From Sphagnum compactum (taxonomy: Eukaryota > Bryophyta > Sphagnopsida > Sphagnales): a stretch of 64,000 bases of DNA. A program made the position numbers and the translations under genes. A model generated the notes under the pieces. It saw only the letters and a program-made list of their open reading frames with translations, did no database searches and was not told the DNA's origin. This document shows positions 45,241-59,100 of this stretch, in pieces (position 1 is the stretch's first letter; each line of letters begins with the position of its first letter). Location of the stretch: positions 4,774,001 to 4,838,000 of the forward strand of contig OZ234501.1 in the NCBI GenBank assembly GCA_965153455.1. The letters run 5' to 3'.

Positions 45241-46437
45241 TCTCCGGGAAAAAAAAAAAAAAAAAAAAATTGATTTTAGCTAGCACCTTTTTTTTTTAAA
45301 AAATTAATATAGCTTTTTGGCTATAGTTTTAGCCAGCAAAAGAAAAGCCTGGCACCAGCCTGAGAAGGAGGACTTTGGCTAAATCCAAGGACAGAAGGGG
45401 GAAGAAGATGCACAAAAAACACCGGCCCCAAGGGAAGGACAGAACACCCACAACAGCTTTTTCATTGGCTGGCTGGTTCTTTTGTCCTTTGGCCCAACTT
45501 CATTGGCCACTTCTTGTACTTCCCTACCTTGGTAGGTTAGCCTTGCTTTTGGTGATTCTTTTTCAACGTGTTCACACTATGTAGTAGTACTAACAACAAA
45601 ACAAGTGTGCGTGCCGGCTTTTGCCACAATTTCATTTTTATTTTTTTCTTTTGTGTGTCATAATTTTTCTTTATTGTGTCATCACTCGCTCGCTAAACCC
45701 TAAACCCTAAACCCTAAACCTTTGTGTATTGGAGGAGAATTTTGGTCTCTACAAGGTCTTTACATGTAGGGGAAAGGTCTTTTGAAGAGGGCTGTTTTGG
45801 GAACAAGGGCCTTACACTTGCCTCCATTGGACCCTAACTCCTAGAACACCCCCCCCCCCCCCCCCCACCAATTCGAAGTCCTTATCCAGCTTAGAATTGT
45901 TTATGGATGAAATCCATCACTCAAATAAAATCATCTATAGTTGGGTGAAATGCAACCATAGATGAAAAAAGTCTCAAATGGTCGGATGGGAATTTTCAAT
46001 CCAATTGAGTTGTATTTATGCATGAATAGATTATATTTTTGTGAATGAAGCATACCACACATGGAATAGGCCATTTGAATAGAACACAACAATGGATGAA
46101 ATTATGCTCGAGAATCAAAGTGGAGCACAAATATGCAATTGGTTGTATACCTATGTGAAATGATGACAAGGATGATAAGCCTTAACAACATGGATGAATT
46201 TGGGAATTCCCCCAAAAATGAAATTGACCACAAAGTTGCAACATATGGATGAAATTGATTGACACAAATGAATTAGTATGACGTGGAAGAAATCCATGTG
46301 CATGGAAAATCTCTACCACATGGTCACTCTAGATGAATTTCATCAATGAAAAAATTACATGATCTTATTCATTCATGTAAGGTGATAAACACGGCTAATG
46401 TACACTACCACATGAATGAAAAATTTAACATGGATGA
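45241..46437. other. Intergenic, no gene seen
   Basis: It contains an A21 tract near 45250-45270, a CCCTAAA telomere-type block of four units at about 45696-45721, and an 18-nt poly-C run at 45849-45866. A recurring GGATGAA word at irregular spacing (45900-46440) suggests an old degenerate repeat. The short frame at 45375-45584 has no recognisable similarity. Confidence 0.55.
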
Positions 46438-46650
46438 AACATAGTCTCATCAACACATACCCACCTCAACCACATTTGATAACCCTGGTCACCGGCGAGA
46501 GCAGCCGGGTTACCCAACATAGTCTCATCAACACATACCCACCTCAACTACGTTTGATAACCCTGGTAACCGGCGAGAGCAGCCGGGTTACCGAATATAG
46601 TCAAGGTGTGTGTATGAGCACCCGGGTTACCGAACATAGTCTCGACACAT
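46438..46650. repeat. Minisatellite, period 78 bp
   Basis: Two nearly identical 78-bp units (from 46438 and 46516) contain AACATAGTCTCATCAACACA, CCCACCTCAAC, TTTGATAACCCTGGT and ACCGGCGAGAGCAGCCGGGT. Two shorter partial units follow up to about 46650. Each unit contains the inverted pair AACCCGG/CCGGGTT-like arms around GCGAGAGCAG. Confidence 0.85.
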
Positions 46651-49021
46651 ACATACGCAGGCCCAATTTGAGTAATTCTGAATTTTGATAAGTTAGAAGA
46701 AGAATAGCATGGGTACCAATAATAATTTGGGAAATGTAGTGGTAACCTAGTGATAACCAGCATTCGACGGTTATGAGAATTAGAAGTGATAACCAATGGT
46801 TCTCAAGAAGATTCTCTCACATATCTATAGACATAACCATGGTTCTCAAAAATCAAATAATTTTGCAACCCTTGCTAAGTCTTTGCAATGAATAAAAATT
46901 AATTCAAGCACAATTTTCCCCTTACAAATTATGTATCCAAAATGCTTGGGATCAATGCTTCTTTTTTTGAAATTTTCTTTTTGGTTTTACCAAAAAATAT
47001 GGGAAACTTTTGAAAAAAATTCTAGTGTAAATTTGAGTACGTAATTTCTATTTTTATTTTTAAATCCATTTTTTTTATCACAAAAATGGGAGAGAGAGAA
47101 AAAAAAAAAAAAAAGGAGGAAAAAAAATAATGTGAGTTTCCTCAAGAGTCTTGAAATTCATCATGTGGAATGCAACCACCGCTTGTCGCAATACCTTCAA
47201 CAATAACATTGTAGCATAAATCACTAACAAGTATGAAAGTAATTTCAAACCCATCCACATATTCATAAACAATATATTATTTGGTGAAGAACATTTTTAG
47301 GAAATTAAACTTAGTATGACGACTAAAAACAAAAAAATCGCATCAATGATGTTACACTCCTATCACACTCCCATATTTTACTAGTTCAAGTAGCCTCAAA
47401 AATCAATACCTAATAAAATTATGAAATCACATGATTTTAGGAATCACCCATATTAATGTGGCCCACAAGAATATTGCGCAAAATTCAAAAGAATATGTTA
47501 CTAGAATTATTGTGCTCTTCATTGATTGTTTTAAATGATGTATATTGTAACTAGTGTGAACCCGGTGCATAATGCACCCGTCGAGCTCCCCCCCGCCCGG
47601 TCCTTCCCATTGCCCACTCCGGTTCTTTACCTCGTCGACCCCCCCCCCTCCTTCGCATTTTCCACTCCGATTCTTTAACCCGTTGATCCCCCCCCCCTCG
47701 TTCCCCTGTTATATATAATTAACTTCCCGCCCCGTGCTGGCCCCCCCCCCCCCCCCGTTACCAAGCCCTGTCATAGAAAATGCATTGCCCGGTTCTGCCA
47801 TAGAAAATGCAGAGGCCGGTTCTACCATAGAATTGCAGCAGAATTATCGTGTCAGACAGACACACGCACAGACGTAGTGAATTAATATAATAGATTGCTC
47901 CTATTGAATGGATCAAATTATTGTGCCCTTGGACCCTCCATTGCTTTTGCATAACATTGCAATTTTATGAAAATGTGTTAGTGATGAATGTAGTTGGTGT
48001 TTGTGAACTAAATTATTTGGAATATGAAAGTTTATCACCAAGTTATTTCAAGACCACCAAACCCATTGGGATCTCTAAACTTCTTTCATGATTTGCATAT
48101 TGGAAGGCATGAATGAATAGGAACATATATGGAGATAGGTTTGTTGTGGAACAATGTAGTTGGGCTAGATATTCCTAAGACAATTAGTTGACCAATATGA
48201 ATGGAATCTCCCAAAAACCTTAAGAAGAATATAAGTTATGACTTTCCGAACACAAACAAGAGTGTCACAAGCTAGTATTGTTAAGAAATCGCATGCCAAG
48301 TCTTCCATTGCCATTCACCAAATTCTAATGTTTTTTTACAAGCTTATTGCATCTTGCAATTGTCTACATCTCATAAGTTGTTTCACCTCCATGTACTTGA
48401 TTAGTCTTCGGGGAAAAGTAAAAACATAGCAAGTCCTTCTAGTTACAAAGAGTGATCCCAAATAAAATAACTATAACCTGACAAATAACATATGCACATG
48501 AAAAGATTCCAATATCATGCAAATATGTTGAGTCAAAGCTCAAAAGTATGTAAGTAGTGGTAACAAGGGTAATCATGTCAAAACTTATTAATCCGCATTT
48601 TTGAAAATCATCTCGTAAGGCATCTTGGAAAAATGAATGGAAAACATGTTCTAAATTATGTTGGTCAATTGTCTCTAAATTACATGTTCAAACCTTTCTA
48701 GAAAGATACTACATGGTGCAACTCTTCAAGCTTCAAACTTTTAACAACCCCTTTCACCTTCTCATGTTTTTAAATCACTCATAAAATTTTGAACATCTGA
48801 CAAAATTTTAAGTGTGAAAAACACTTGAGTAATAATGAAGGTAAAAATGTTCAAATCATTTTCGGCCTAATATCTTAGAGACATTGGAATTTGTTGAATA
48901 ATTATTTTAAGATGCTTTGGAGACTCACATGACAAGGAAAAACCGTTGTTTATCAAATATAACTTGATATGTGGTGGAATAATTCTTTGATGTTGGAACT
49001 ACTAATGGGGCATTGGCTCAA
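46651..49021. other. Intergenic; retroposon-tail-like segment at 47560-47900
   Basis: No gene is seen. At 47564-47580 GGTGCATAATGCACC forms a perfect stem next to C-rich tracts (47639-47649, 47687-47696 and 47741-47756). It is followed by a duplicated CGGTTCT(G/A)CCATAGAA word and then GTCAGACAGACACACGCACAGACG and AATTAATATAATAGATT. This layout resembles 3' tails of some plant retroposons, but that is weak inference. The rest is AT-rich without coding signal. Confidence 0.4.
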
Positions 49022-49365
49022 AAAATGTTAAACTTTAAGCTCCCGCCAATTGGGAGCTCTAGTTTCTTGCTAATTAATGTTAATGCTTGTTTTGGCATTT
49101 TTCTAGCTATATTTTTTAGCAATTGGGAAAATATGGTTTCAAAACTTGACACACATTTGGAACAACATGAACCAATTGTAAAAGGCCATGTAGAAAATGT
49201 TAAACTTTAAGCTCCCGCCAATTGGGAGCTCTAGTTTCTTGTTAATTAATGCTAATGCTTGTTTTGGCATTTTTCTAGCTATATTTTTTAGCAATTGGGA
49301 AAATATAGTTTCAAAACTTGACACACATTTGGAACAACATGAACCAATTGTAAAAGGGCATGTAG
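49022..49365. repeat. Near-perfect 172-bp tandem duplication
   Basis: Copy 1 is 49022-49193 and copy 2 is 49194-49365, with only about five differences. Each unit holds AGCTCCCGCCAATTGGGAGCT, whose ends (AGCTCCC/GGGAGCT) can pair. The high identity implies a recent event compared with the other tandem repeats in the window. Confidence 0.92.
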
Positions 49366-50830
49366 GGTAGCTATAATTGATTTTCTATACCCATAGTAAA
49401 TTATAGCAATAATGTTTTTTTAATTTTTTTTGGGCACACCTAATGTTTTGATTCTACAACCCTAAATAAAAGTTGTTTTTCAACCCTCTTTTTTGTCACC
49501 CTAAACAAGAGGTCACTTTCAACTCTTTTTTTATTTCTAAAGTTTGAATGCTTGAACTTTTTTCTAATTTAACTTAACTATGACAACCACTTTACTTGAT
49601 TTTACCTTTTTCTATAATTATGTCACCAATAACCATTATCTACTAGAAGTTCCAATTATTGGAATTGACTTAATATCATCTGAGCAAGGTTTTGGTGTTT
49701 TTGGGTTTAAACTGTTAATTTTCAATTGACAAGCATGTTTATAAGAATCTTTTCAATTTATCTTGTGTTTTTCAAATAAAATCTGATTTTAAATGCATCC
49801 ATAGGTTTTAATCATGTTGTTTGACACTTTTAGTTTATTTGGATGTGAATTTGCATGTTCAAGTTCCCACCACCACTCAAAAAGGAAACAAGCATTTTTT
49901 AAGGTTAGTTTTCCCAAACCAAAACTTGCCCAAAGTAACTTTGGGCTTTGTAAAAATTTGAACTAATTTTTTGAAATAATTTCTAAAAAATCAATTTTGT
50001 TGTTGGCCTTTAATTTGCCCATTTGTTGATTAAAGGGTGGACGAAATTGCTACCTGCATTGGTGGCTATAACTATAAATGGGGCTTTAGTTTTAAATATA
50101 TGTTAACTACATATCTGCCTTTGAATTGTAGGTGCAACTAATGCATGTGCGACCAAAATATAGTTAGTGAAATTGTTGGAATGGAGTTAATCGAACATTT
50201 TAACTAAGGGGGGGTGGTGTGATTGCCATGTGAGAATTTCATTTTTTCATTATGATGGCCTCCTAGGCACCATCATTTTTAACATGGACCCCAATTTACA
50301 TTCAATTTTTGCAAAGGATTTTATGATCTATATAGTGGGTTTATGTAAATTTGTTCTCAAATTTTCATCCCCAAACACATGGGCAAACATAATGGCAAAA
50401 TCAAGATTTAAAAATTTGTTTACAATGCAAAATCAAATTAAGATGAATAGGTGGACCTATTGTCTTTGGCATAATATGAATATAACAATTTTCAATGCAC
50501 TCAGTAACATAATAAATGATTTTCTTTCCGAATCATGGTCTACACTTTACATATTCAAAGTGTGAATAAGTTGTGATCAAGTTTTTTATTAAATTGATGC
50601 AAAATATTATCAACATTTGTTTGTTGGATCATCTAATGAAGCAAAATATGATTAATATATTATTGTATCATCTAATGGCACCCAATCCAAGTTTCTTTCC
50701 AATTTTTCAACTTGTAAATATACAATTGTTAATTCTAAAGTTCTTAAAAGTCCAAACTAAGCACATGATTTGTATTTTAACTTTTCATTCATGGATGTTG
50801 TTCATTTACAAATGGGTAGATGCATGAATG
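49366..50830. other. AT-rich intergenic, no gene seen
   Basis: The frame at 50230-50565 (111 codons, plus) is the longest here. It has scattered Trp and Asn residues but no recognisable domain or compositional difference from its flanks, so it is not called. Confidence 0.5.
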
Positions 50831-53148
50831 CACTAATAGAAAATGGTCATGCGACTAATTTTTAGTTGCAAGCAACATTTGCAACTAAAATCTTAATAGT
50901 CATGTTGAACAAATCGTATTGACACTAGTTGCAAACGACAACGAATTTTGGATGGAAGAAAAAATCAACAAAATACGTTTTCATCCTTTGACTAATCATA
51001 TACGTATTGTCACTTGCAACTAAGATGTGCCTTTTTTGGTGAACAATGGGAACAAGTTATGCGTTGTCACGTGTCCCAACTCTTAATAACTAAAAATCTT
51101 TTTTTATTATTATTTTGAAATAATTTAAGACGTTTAATTTTTATGTTTGGATGGTTTTAATTAGAACACATGGTGCAATAAAAATTTGCCATGTGGCATA
51201 TTAATTGATCTTTTCCAAATTAAATTAAATCAATATTTAGGTATGTAGATTACATTAGTTACCTACCTACCTATATACCTATCTACCCATCTAGGCTAAA
51301 CACCTATCTAGATAGGATCTATTTACCTACCTAGGCTAAATACTTACCTAGGTATGTAGGTAGGTAAAAAAGTAGGTAGGCAAGTTAAGGAAATAGGTAG
51401 TTAGGTGTAAATACATGAATATTTATATTTTATTTTGGGTCAAGTCGTATTTAATGATTCATCCCATATGCTCATCTATTTTAATATGAAAATGTAGGAC
51501 AAAACACCTTGATTATATTCCTTTCAAGATGGGAATGAAAACCAAAACATATGGGATAAACTTTTTAGTTGCAAATCATTTGCGACTAAACATTTTTAAT
51601 TACACACGGCTTGTAATTAAAACTTTTATCCCATATATTTTGGCTTTCATTCCCATCTTGAAAAGCATATAATTAAGTAAGTAAGTGACACCTAACTAGT
51701 TAATTAATTAGCTAACTAATTAACTAATAAAATTATTTAATGAATAAAATATTAAAAAATAAATTAATAAACTTGCTAATTAATTAATTAACAAATAAAC
51801 TAAAAACTATTTATTTTTATAGTAATAACAATCAATATCTTATTATTATTGAATTAATTGTATTATTATTTATTATTAAATATTACTTAATTTACTAGTT
51901 ATATAAACATTAATATTATTTAATTATAATTATATACTAACTATAGTAATTTATTAACCAATAAAATTAACTAGTAATTGGCTAATATTGAAATATTTCA
52001 CTAATTATTAATAAGTAATAAATTATTATTTTGTAACTAAATAAATTAATATAATAACTGAAATATTCAGTACTTAATCATTATTAACTATTAATTATAA
52101 ATATTGAGTACTAGGTTTTTAATATCTAATAATATAATTAAAACCTAGCCTAAGCTAACTATTTTATTATAATTATTCCCATTATTATTTTCATTTATAT
52201 AGTCAATAATAAATATAAATGTAAATATTTAATAGTAACAATAACATTAATTCAATTATTATTGTAGCTACTTGGCAGCCAAGGTTAACTATTTTATTAT
52301 TATTATAAGTCATTTGTTAAAACTATTATGATTTATTATAATTAATTTCTCATTTTCTTAATAAATACAATTTAATTCGTAATAAGTACATTAGTCATTT
52401 AAAAAGAATTTAATAATAATGTAATAATATATTAAAATTTTAATAATATTTTAGTAATTATAGAATTATTTTTCTTATCAATCTAACATCATCATCATCA
52501 TTTTGATCATTATGTAATAAGCTATTACTATTTTTAAATTTTAGCTAAAGATAATATTGAAATTTATTTATATTAAATGTAATTAATATAAATATATAAT
52601 ATAATAATATTTTTATTTTTATTATTATATTATAATTTTAAGAAGTATAATAAAATGGTTTGGATAAACTTGTAATATGGGCATGATATATTTAGCAAAT
52701 ATCTTACATAAAATTTTGATATACTCAAAATATATACCATTTAATGTAATCATAATATGGAGGCCATTTATGCTAATAATAATATTTGAATACACATTTA
52801 ATATGGTTGTTCGTATACATTCAAAATATATATTATAAATCCTAATACACCCAAATATATTTTTTAGAATTCATAAAATACATCTTTACATACTCATAGG
52901 GTTGCAACTAAATTGGTCACATTTGTAACTAATGGGACATAAATTGTTCTTCTTGGATTAAAATTAAACTAAATGTTGTTCACATGGAAGGATGAACACC
53001 AAAATAGTTGCAAATTAATTGCATTGTAGTCGCAAATATGACCAACACAAGAAATAGTTGCAAAAATGTCCAAATGTAATTACAAATAACTAATAGTCGC
53101 ATGTAGTCGCAAAGAGAATGGTTACATTTTGGCCAATTTCTACTAATG
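50831..53148. mobile_element. Nonautonomous CACTA (EnSpm-like) transposon, 2318 bp
   Basis: The left end begins CACTAATAGAAAATGGTCA. The complement of the right end begins CATTAGTAGAAATTGGCCA, 15 of 19 identical. An identical ATG trinucleotide flanks both sides (50828-50830 and 53149-53151), the 3-bp target duplication characteristic of CACTA elements. Subterminal copies of TAGTTGCAA and GCGACTA in both orientations (50855-50940, 51565-51590, 53005-53110) are typical transposase-binding arrays. The interior is extremely AT-rich (51.7-52.9 kb) with no transposase frame, so movement would depend on another element. Confidence 0.8.
51512..51672. repeat. Large inverted repeat nested in the CACTA element
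   Basis: Arms of about 54 bp (51512-51565 and 51619-51672) pair with only a few mismatches. They contain CTTTCAAGATGGGAATGAAA and CAAAACATATGGGATAAA. The 53-bp loop holds another GTTGCAAATCATTTGCGAC pair. It may be a small MITE that landed inside the CACTA element or a source of hairpin small RNA. Confidence 0.8.
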
Positions 53149-56100
53149 ATGAGTGGTTCATCTTTTGGGGAAAAAAATCCACACAAAGTTCATTCTATTG
53201 TGTTAAATTAAAATTTTAATTTGGTGTCATTGGTTAACCATAACAGTGTGTCCATGTATCAAAAGCAATAAAGTCCATATTAGTGAAAGCCCAAGTAGAC
53301 ACCTCAAGAACATGGGATTTACTACAAAAACAAGTCAAAACCAATGGACACTAACACTATTAGGGTCAATCATACAAAAATCAAATACTATGGAATGGTT
53401 AAAGTTTTCAAGATAAGGTTTTAAAATATAAACATTTATATCATAACATATGGCATACTTAGCAACTCCATTTTTCATTAGGATTTAAATTCTATGTCAA
53501 AATCACAATTTCATAAAATTTTAGTTAATTGACTAGTTCATGTTTTTGAATTTGAAAAGTCCATAGCAAAAGGAGGGTGTATTATTCATTAATGATTTAA
53601 TGCATATCTTTTCATAGTTAATTTTTAAATCTAAAACCAAGTATCAATTGGAAAATTTAAGAATATATGTTTTGTTATGAGACATTGAAACAAGGTGGGT
53701 ATGGTAAATACAAAAAGAATGTCACAAAAGTGAGCCATTCATTCATGCATCTACACAAGTGTCCACCTTTCATCAGTAATGGATTAAGTTCATTGTCACT
53801 TGATTTTCCATTCATGAACTTAATTATTAATTCTAAATACATCATCCATTAATATATGATTCATGGATGAAATCCATCATTAAAAATGAAATTCATCCAT
53901 TACATTTTTTCTTTCCATCCATTCAAAAGAAAATAGTTGATTTCTTATAAAGAACATTGCTTGGATTATGAGCTTTATTTACAACTTTGATTAAAGCTTT
54001 CATGACCTAATTCCCAAAATACATATTTAAAAAAGTAATGCATCGTAGATTACCTTTAGCCTAATCAACATTAGACTCCAATTTAAAGTATGACTTTGCC
54101 CTATTGTTGTGGTTTTATTCATCTCAATTGACATTTAATGTTCTTCATGTTATTAAAAAAAACTTACTTGGGCACATCAATGCATGTTTTGTGTCTTTAT
54201 CCACATTCATGTTTTTTTGTATGGTAGGACTATGTTATGCTTATTTTGTTATTGTTTGTTTTACCATAGATAGTTATTCTACTTGTGATAATTTCATGCC
54301 CATGACATTTCATTTAGTGATGGTATAAGACATTTTGTCTACAAGTCATTTTATAATATTAAAATAAGGTTAGTAATCATTACAAAGTTGCACTACACTC
54401 AAAGGTCATTTGATTGATTTATGAAGATGATATGATGGCCAAAGGTGTGCCATTCAACCACACAATGCCTCATTTTCTTAATAATAAACTTGTAATGTAT
54501 AAATAATTTAATTGTCAATCACATTTTTTTGAAAAAACAACTACATCTTGGAACAACATTTCCCATGTGCTTTGCAAATTCTCGTTATTCCATTTTCTTG
54601 AAGAGATTATACATGTTATCTATGCACAATGAGTTCATAGCCCACAACCACTCCATGAAGGGGAAAGTACTAAATCTAGAAGGTCACAATTAAAGGGGCA
54701 ACTTATTGCATGAAGTGGTTTGAGTTGGAACATGGATATCACTTTGGTTCTCACATTTGGTCAAAGTTGGAGAATTATTACTTTTCCATTGGAAAATTAT
54801 TTCCTCAAAAACTATATATATATATACAAAGTTCAAAATTGATCTTAAAGCCCCAATTGATAATTTGGATTTCTAGCATATTACTCTTGAAATAAAAATT
54901 TCACATGTATAAACCAATGTTCTATGTGTAAGTATATATAACCATATATATGATGTGTAAAAGGGTGCGATCACAATCAAATGAGCCAATAGTGACAAAG
55001 GACTCAAGGACTGTAATCCTTTTTGTGGTCATTTTCACTTTCTCATAGAATTTGGGATGAAATCTTTTGCAATATGTTACTAAAAATACATATTTTTTTT
55101 CAATACATCACTTTTTTGTATAAATTTTCATGAATAATTAAAAAGAAATTTAAGTGTATAGATTCTACCAAATTTTGCATTTTGTTTTGAAAAATTCTCT
55201 TAATTTCAAATTGTACGAAAATATGAAAATTATTTAATGTTTTATTTTATTGTTTCATAAACTACAACTTTGTTTAGATGTCATTACATTACACCCCATT
55301 TACATGTGATAAAGGACTTTTGAAATTTTAAAATTTTGTTCAATATTTTTTCATTTTTTTAAATTTCAAATTTCACAACTTTCAAATTGTGAGTGTTTTT
55401 TGAGTGTGGATAATCAATTAACATCATCTCAATTTTTTTCTCATCAAAATTCTTTTATAAAAACAGTCTTTTAGCTTAATAATTTATAAAATTGACTACT
55501 TTTGATGCAACTGTTGTTCAAGTTCAAATGTCCTTTACTAAAACCAAACACAAAATAATTTATTTTGAATTCTTATATGAATTATTCAACACTCATATTA
55601 GTCATTTAGCACAACATTCCACAATTAACATGGCATTAAAGTGGCACCACAAAAATATATTAACAAGATTACAATTTTTATTGAGTTTTGGCGATCGTTC
55701 AACATGCTTTTTGGCTTGTTTGATTGTGAGTACACCCAAAACCATGTAAGTTTTAATCATTTACATTCTTAATTTTTTTACATTTACATTGTTGTTACAC
55801 ACACACATTTACACTTATTAAAGGGTAGTGTACTAACATGGTGCCATGTAAATGTTTTATTGGTGTGTGAGTGGAAGTGTATATATTATATACTATAAAC
55901 CCTTAGTGACTATACCTATTTGTAATCTATTTTAATTGGTTGTGAGGGCATCTCAAAGCTCAATGTTTTTTTTTACCATGTGGCCACTTCGATTGCCCCT
56001 TCACACAGAAATATAATGTTCCCCAAAAAAAAAAAACTTTTACTACCACTATGGTTATGTGAAAGTGCTTCCATTTAGCCCAATTATATGTAATGCAATA

Positions 56101-59100
56101 GCACATTTTTGGGTAGATAATATGGGACAAACTATGGTGTTATTGAGGAATACCATACATGCACATTCTTGGGTGAATCTTCATGCATGTTGCCCCAACT
56201 CATTGCTTGAGTAGAATTTTCAATCCGAACTTTTTTCATGACCATTTTTTGGCCTAGGCTTTTACAAGAACTCAAGTGCCTATTGTGATTCATATTGATT
56301 AATTTAATTACTTGTGGTGCATCCCAAAGCTCCATTTATTTATTTATTGCAATGGGACACTTTGATTCGCCTATCACCAAAAAACAATTTGAAACTTTGG
56401 ACACCCAACCCCCCCCCCCCCCCCCCCCCCCCCCTTCCCCCAAATAGAAGCTACATGTTATTACTAGTGTTGTGAGGGTATTTGGTTTATAGGGCTTAAA
56501 TTGTGGGTTTAAGTCTAAGTTCTTGTGACTTGGACCTAAGTTGACGGCCCTTTGTTGGAATTGGCACAAGAATCAAACCTTGGAATTTGTCTTTTGCTAG
56601 ATCTAGAACTCAAACAAAAATTGTGAAAATATTCTTGAACATGGGGTCAAGATCTATAGGTAGGATAGTTGATTTTTTTGGAATCTTTATGGTTAAACAT
56701 TTATTTTAATTAGTTGTTGAACTTCGTACGTATATAGTTTTTTATTTTATTTTATTGTAAAACTTTATACCCATACAATCTCTAGCATTGGGGGGGGGTG
56801 TAATGTGTACATGGAAGTGGACCTAGCTTTTGAAACACCCCCCCCAAGGGAACTTCTAAAAAAAGTTATATGTCAAAACTAAGATTGGAGGTTTTCTTCT
56901 TGAAAAATAAAAACTACAATGATGATAATTTTTACATAATAGTGTAAAACCATGTAAATGTATTTGTTTTGCCTTTACCCATTTTTACATATAATAATGT
57001 GGACTTATGTGATTTTACACAAGTACACATCCCATGTTATACACATACATGGATGTAGGTGGCCTTTAACACTTACATGAAATGTAAGTAAGTTTTGAAT
57101 TATGTCATTTATACTTACGCAAAATGTAAATCCTAAATCATATACATGTAGAACATTAGTATAAACTTGGTAGGTGGGTGCCAAATGGGGTGAATGTTGA
57201 GAATTCTTTTATGAATGGTTTCAAAAGATGCCCTTATGTTATAGGTTCCATGGTAAACGTTGTTGCAAATAATGTTTTGTATTATTTATTGGTCTTAGGA
57301 TCAAACACAAAATTGATATGAATAGAATCATGGAATAACACAAATGTGAGGTGTTAATAAGCCAAATGTGTATGCAAGGTAAAGAATTGATTGAAGACTT
57401 GATGTCAAATTTTATTGTATGAAACATTGTTTAAAATATAATTCTTTTATTTGTGATTGCTAAACTAAATCAAGAATCACTTAAACGATTCCTTGAAAGA
57501 TTTGTTATCAAACCTTGATGTTTGTGAATTTTTTTTAATGTTTTATAATGCAATTATTTGTGTTTATGATAAACATTCAAACATTATTCATGTTTCATTG
57601 AGATGCATGTGGCTTAGGGATGGTGACCTATTGCACAAAACCTTTTCGTATTTGAAAATATATGGGTAGGTGAAAGGAAGTGGGGAGGTTTGGATGACTT
57701 AGACATACATACGTATATTACATACACCATTATTCTTATTATATACATATAGACATTTACTATTTTTTTATGTTGTCTTTGGATTGATGAAAATTTTATA
57801 TTATATTTCCCTTTTGATTAATTGCATAAAATTTTCCCAACTTTCTTTTCCTTTTCAAAGGTCTCTTTCTCCTTTGGAATCCTAAAATGGGCCTTTTTTT
57901 TGGATACTTCAATCTCCTTCTCTTATGGATTAATGAACGAACTTTCTTTTTTCCTCCAACCACATTCTTCTATGGAATGGATGAACAATTTTTTCTCCCC
58001 ATTTATTCATGTGTGGCCAAAAAAGGAAGGTGCACATGTTTTACATTCCACTTGAAGACCAACACATACACTCCCTTATGCACACTCCACATCTCAAAGA
58101 AAAGATTCACATCAATGATAAAACCCTAGCAACCATATCCATTTCTGTAGCATCCAGTATTTGTCATGTATTTATAGAAAAACATTATTTTTTATATTTG
58201 TCATTTAATTTGTTGGTGGAACCCAATTCAACGCAAACGGTTTTAATTCTTATGTTTTTTGAATTTATCATCAAGGATTGGAAGGTTATCAATTTGACAT
58301 GAAGTTTTTTTTTTGTGATTCATTTATTCAAAGAAAGGTTTTTAACTAACATTTAAGAAGATGTAATCAATGACATTCTACACATCCAACATTCATATAA
58401 CTAAGATCTAATAAATTGCAAGTGTGTTATGTTTTCTTGGGCAAATGATAATATAGATATGCATTCAATTTAGAAAGATCCCATTTAGTTTTCAAAAGAG
58501 ACAAATATATATATTTGATGAATCTAGCAAATCTAGTGCTTTGAACTTTGAATTCTATAATTGCAATTGTGTACATTTTGGAACATGTGTTTATCCACCA
58601 AAGCAACATATACATTTTTTTAAGGAAAATTGATAACATGAACTTCAATAGAGGTTTATGACATCTACTACATGCATCAATTCTTAGGGGTGAAAATTGA
58701 TGAACATTGAAATGCACAAAGATTATACACAACAATGCATATGTAATAGAATCATATAGATGTGTGACAAATGTTCACATATGTTCAACAAATGTCAAGG
58801 ATGTTTCACCCACAACTCATGTTATTCAAACTTTAAAAGAAAATTTATGAATATATTCAAAATTGACCCAAAATATTTGATTATAACATGTGATTAAAAT
58901 GAATATGATAATGTTTAACTCATTGAATAATGCATTTAGATTAAAAAACATGAAACTCAATAAGTTCAATTTTGATCATGTTCATTATAATCACACATTA
59001 TTATCAAAAAATTTGGTTCATTTAAAAAATAATTCTAACCATTTCAAACTTTATTTTATTAAGAATTGAAAAGGAACTTTTTGTTTAATTTTAATTTCAT

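Noticed and set aside
50230-50565. 111-codon plus-strand frame
   Set aside because: No recognisable domain is present and it is compositionally the same as its flanks. It sits alone in AT-rich sequence.
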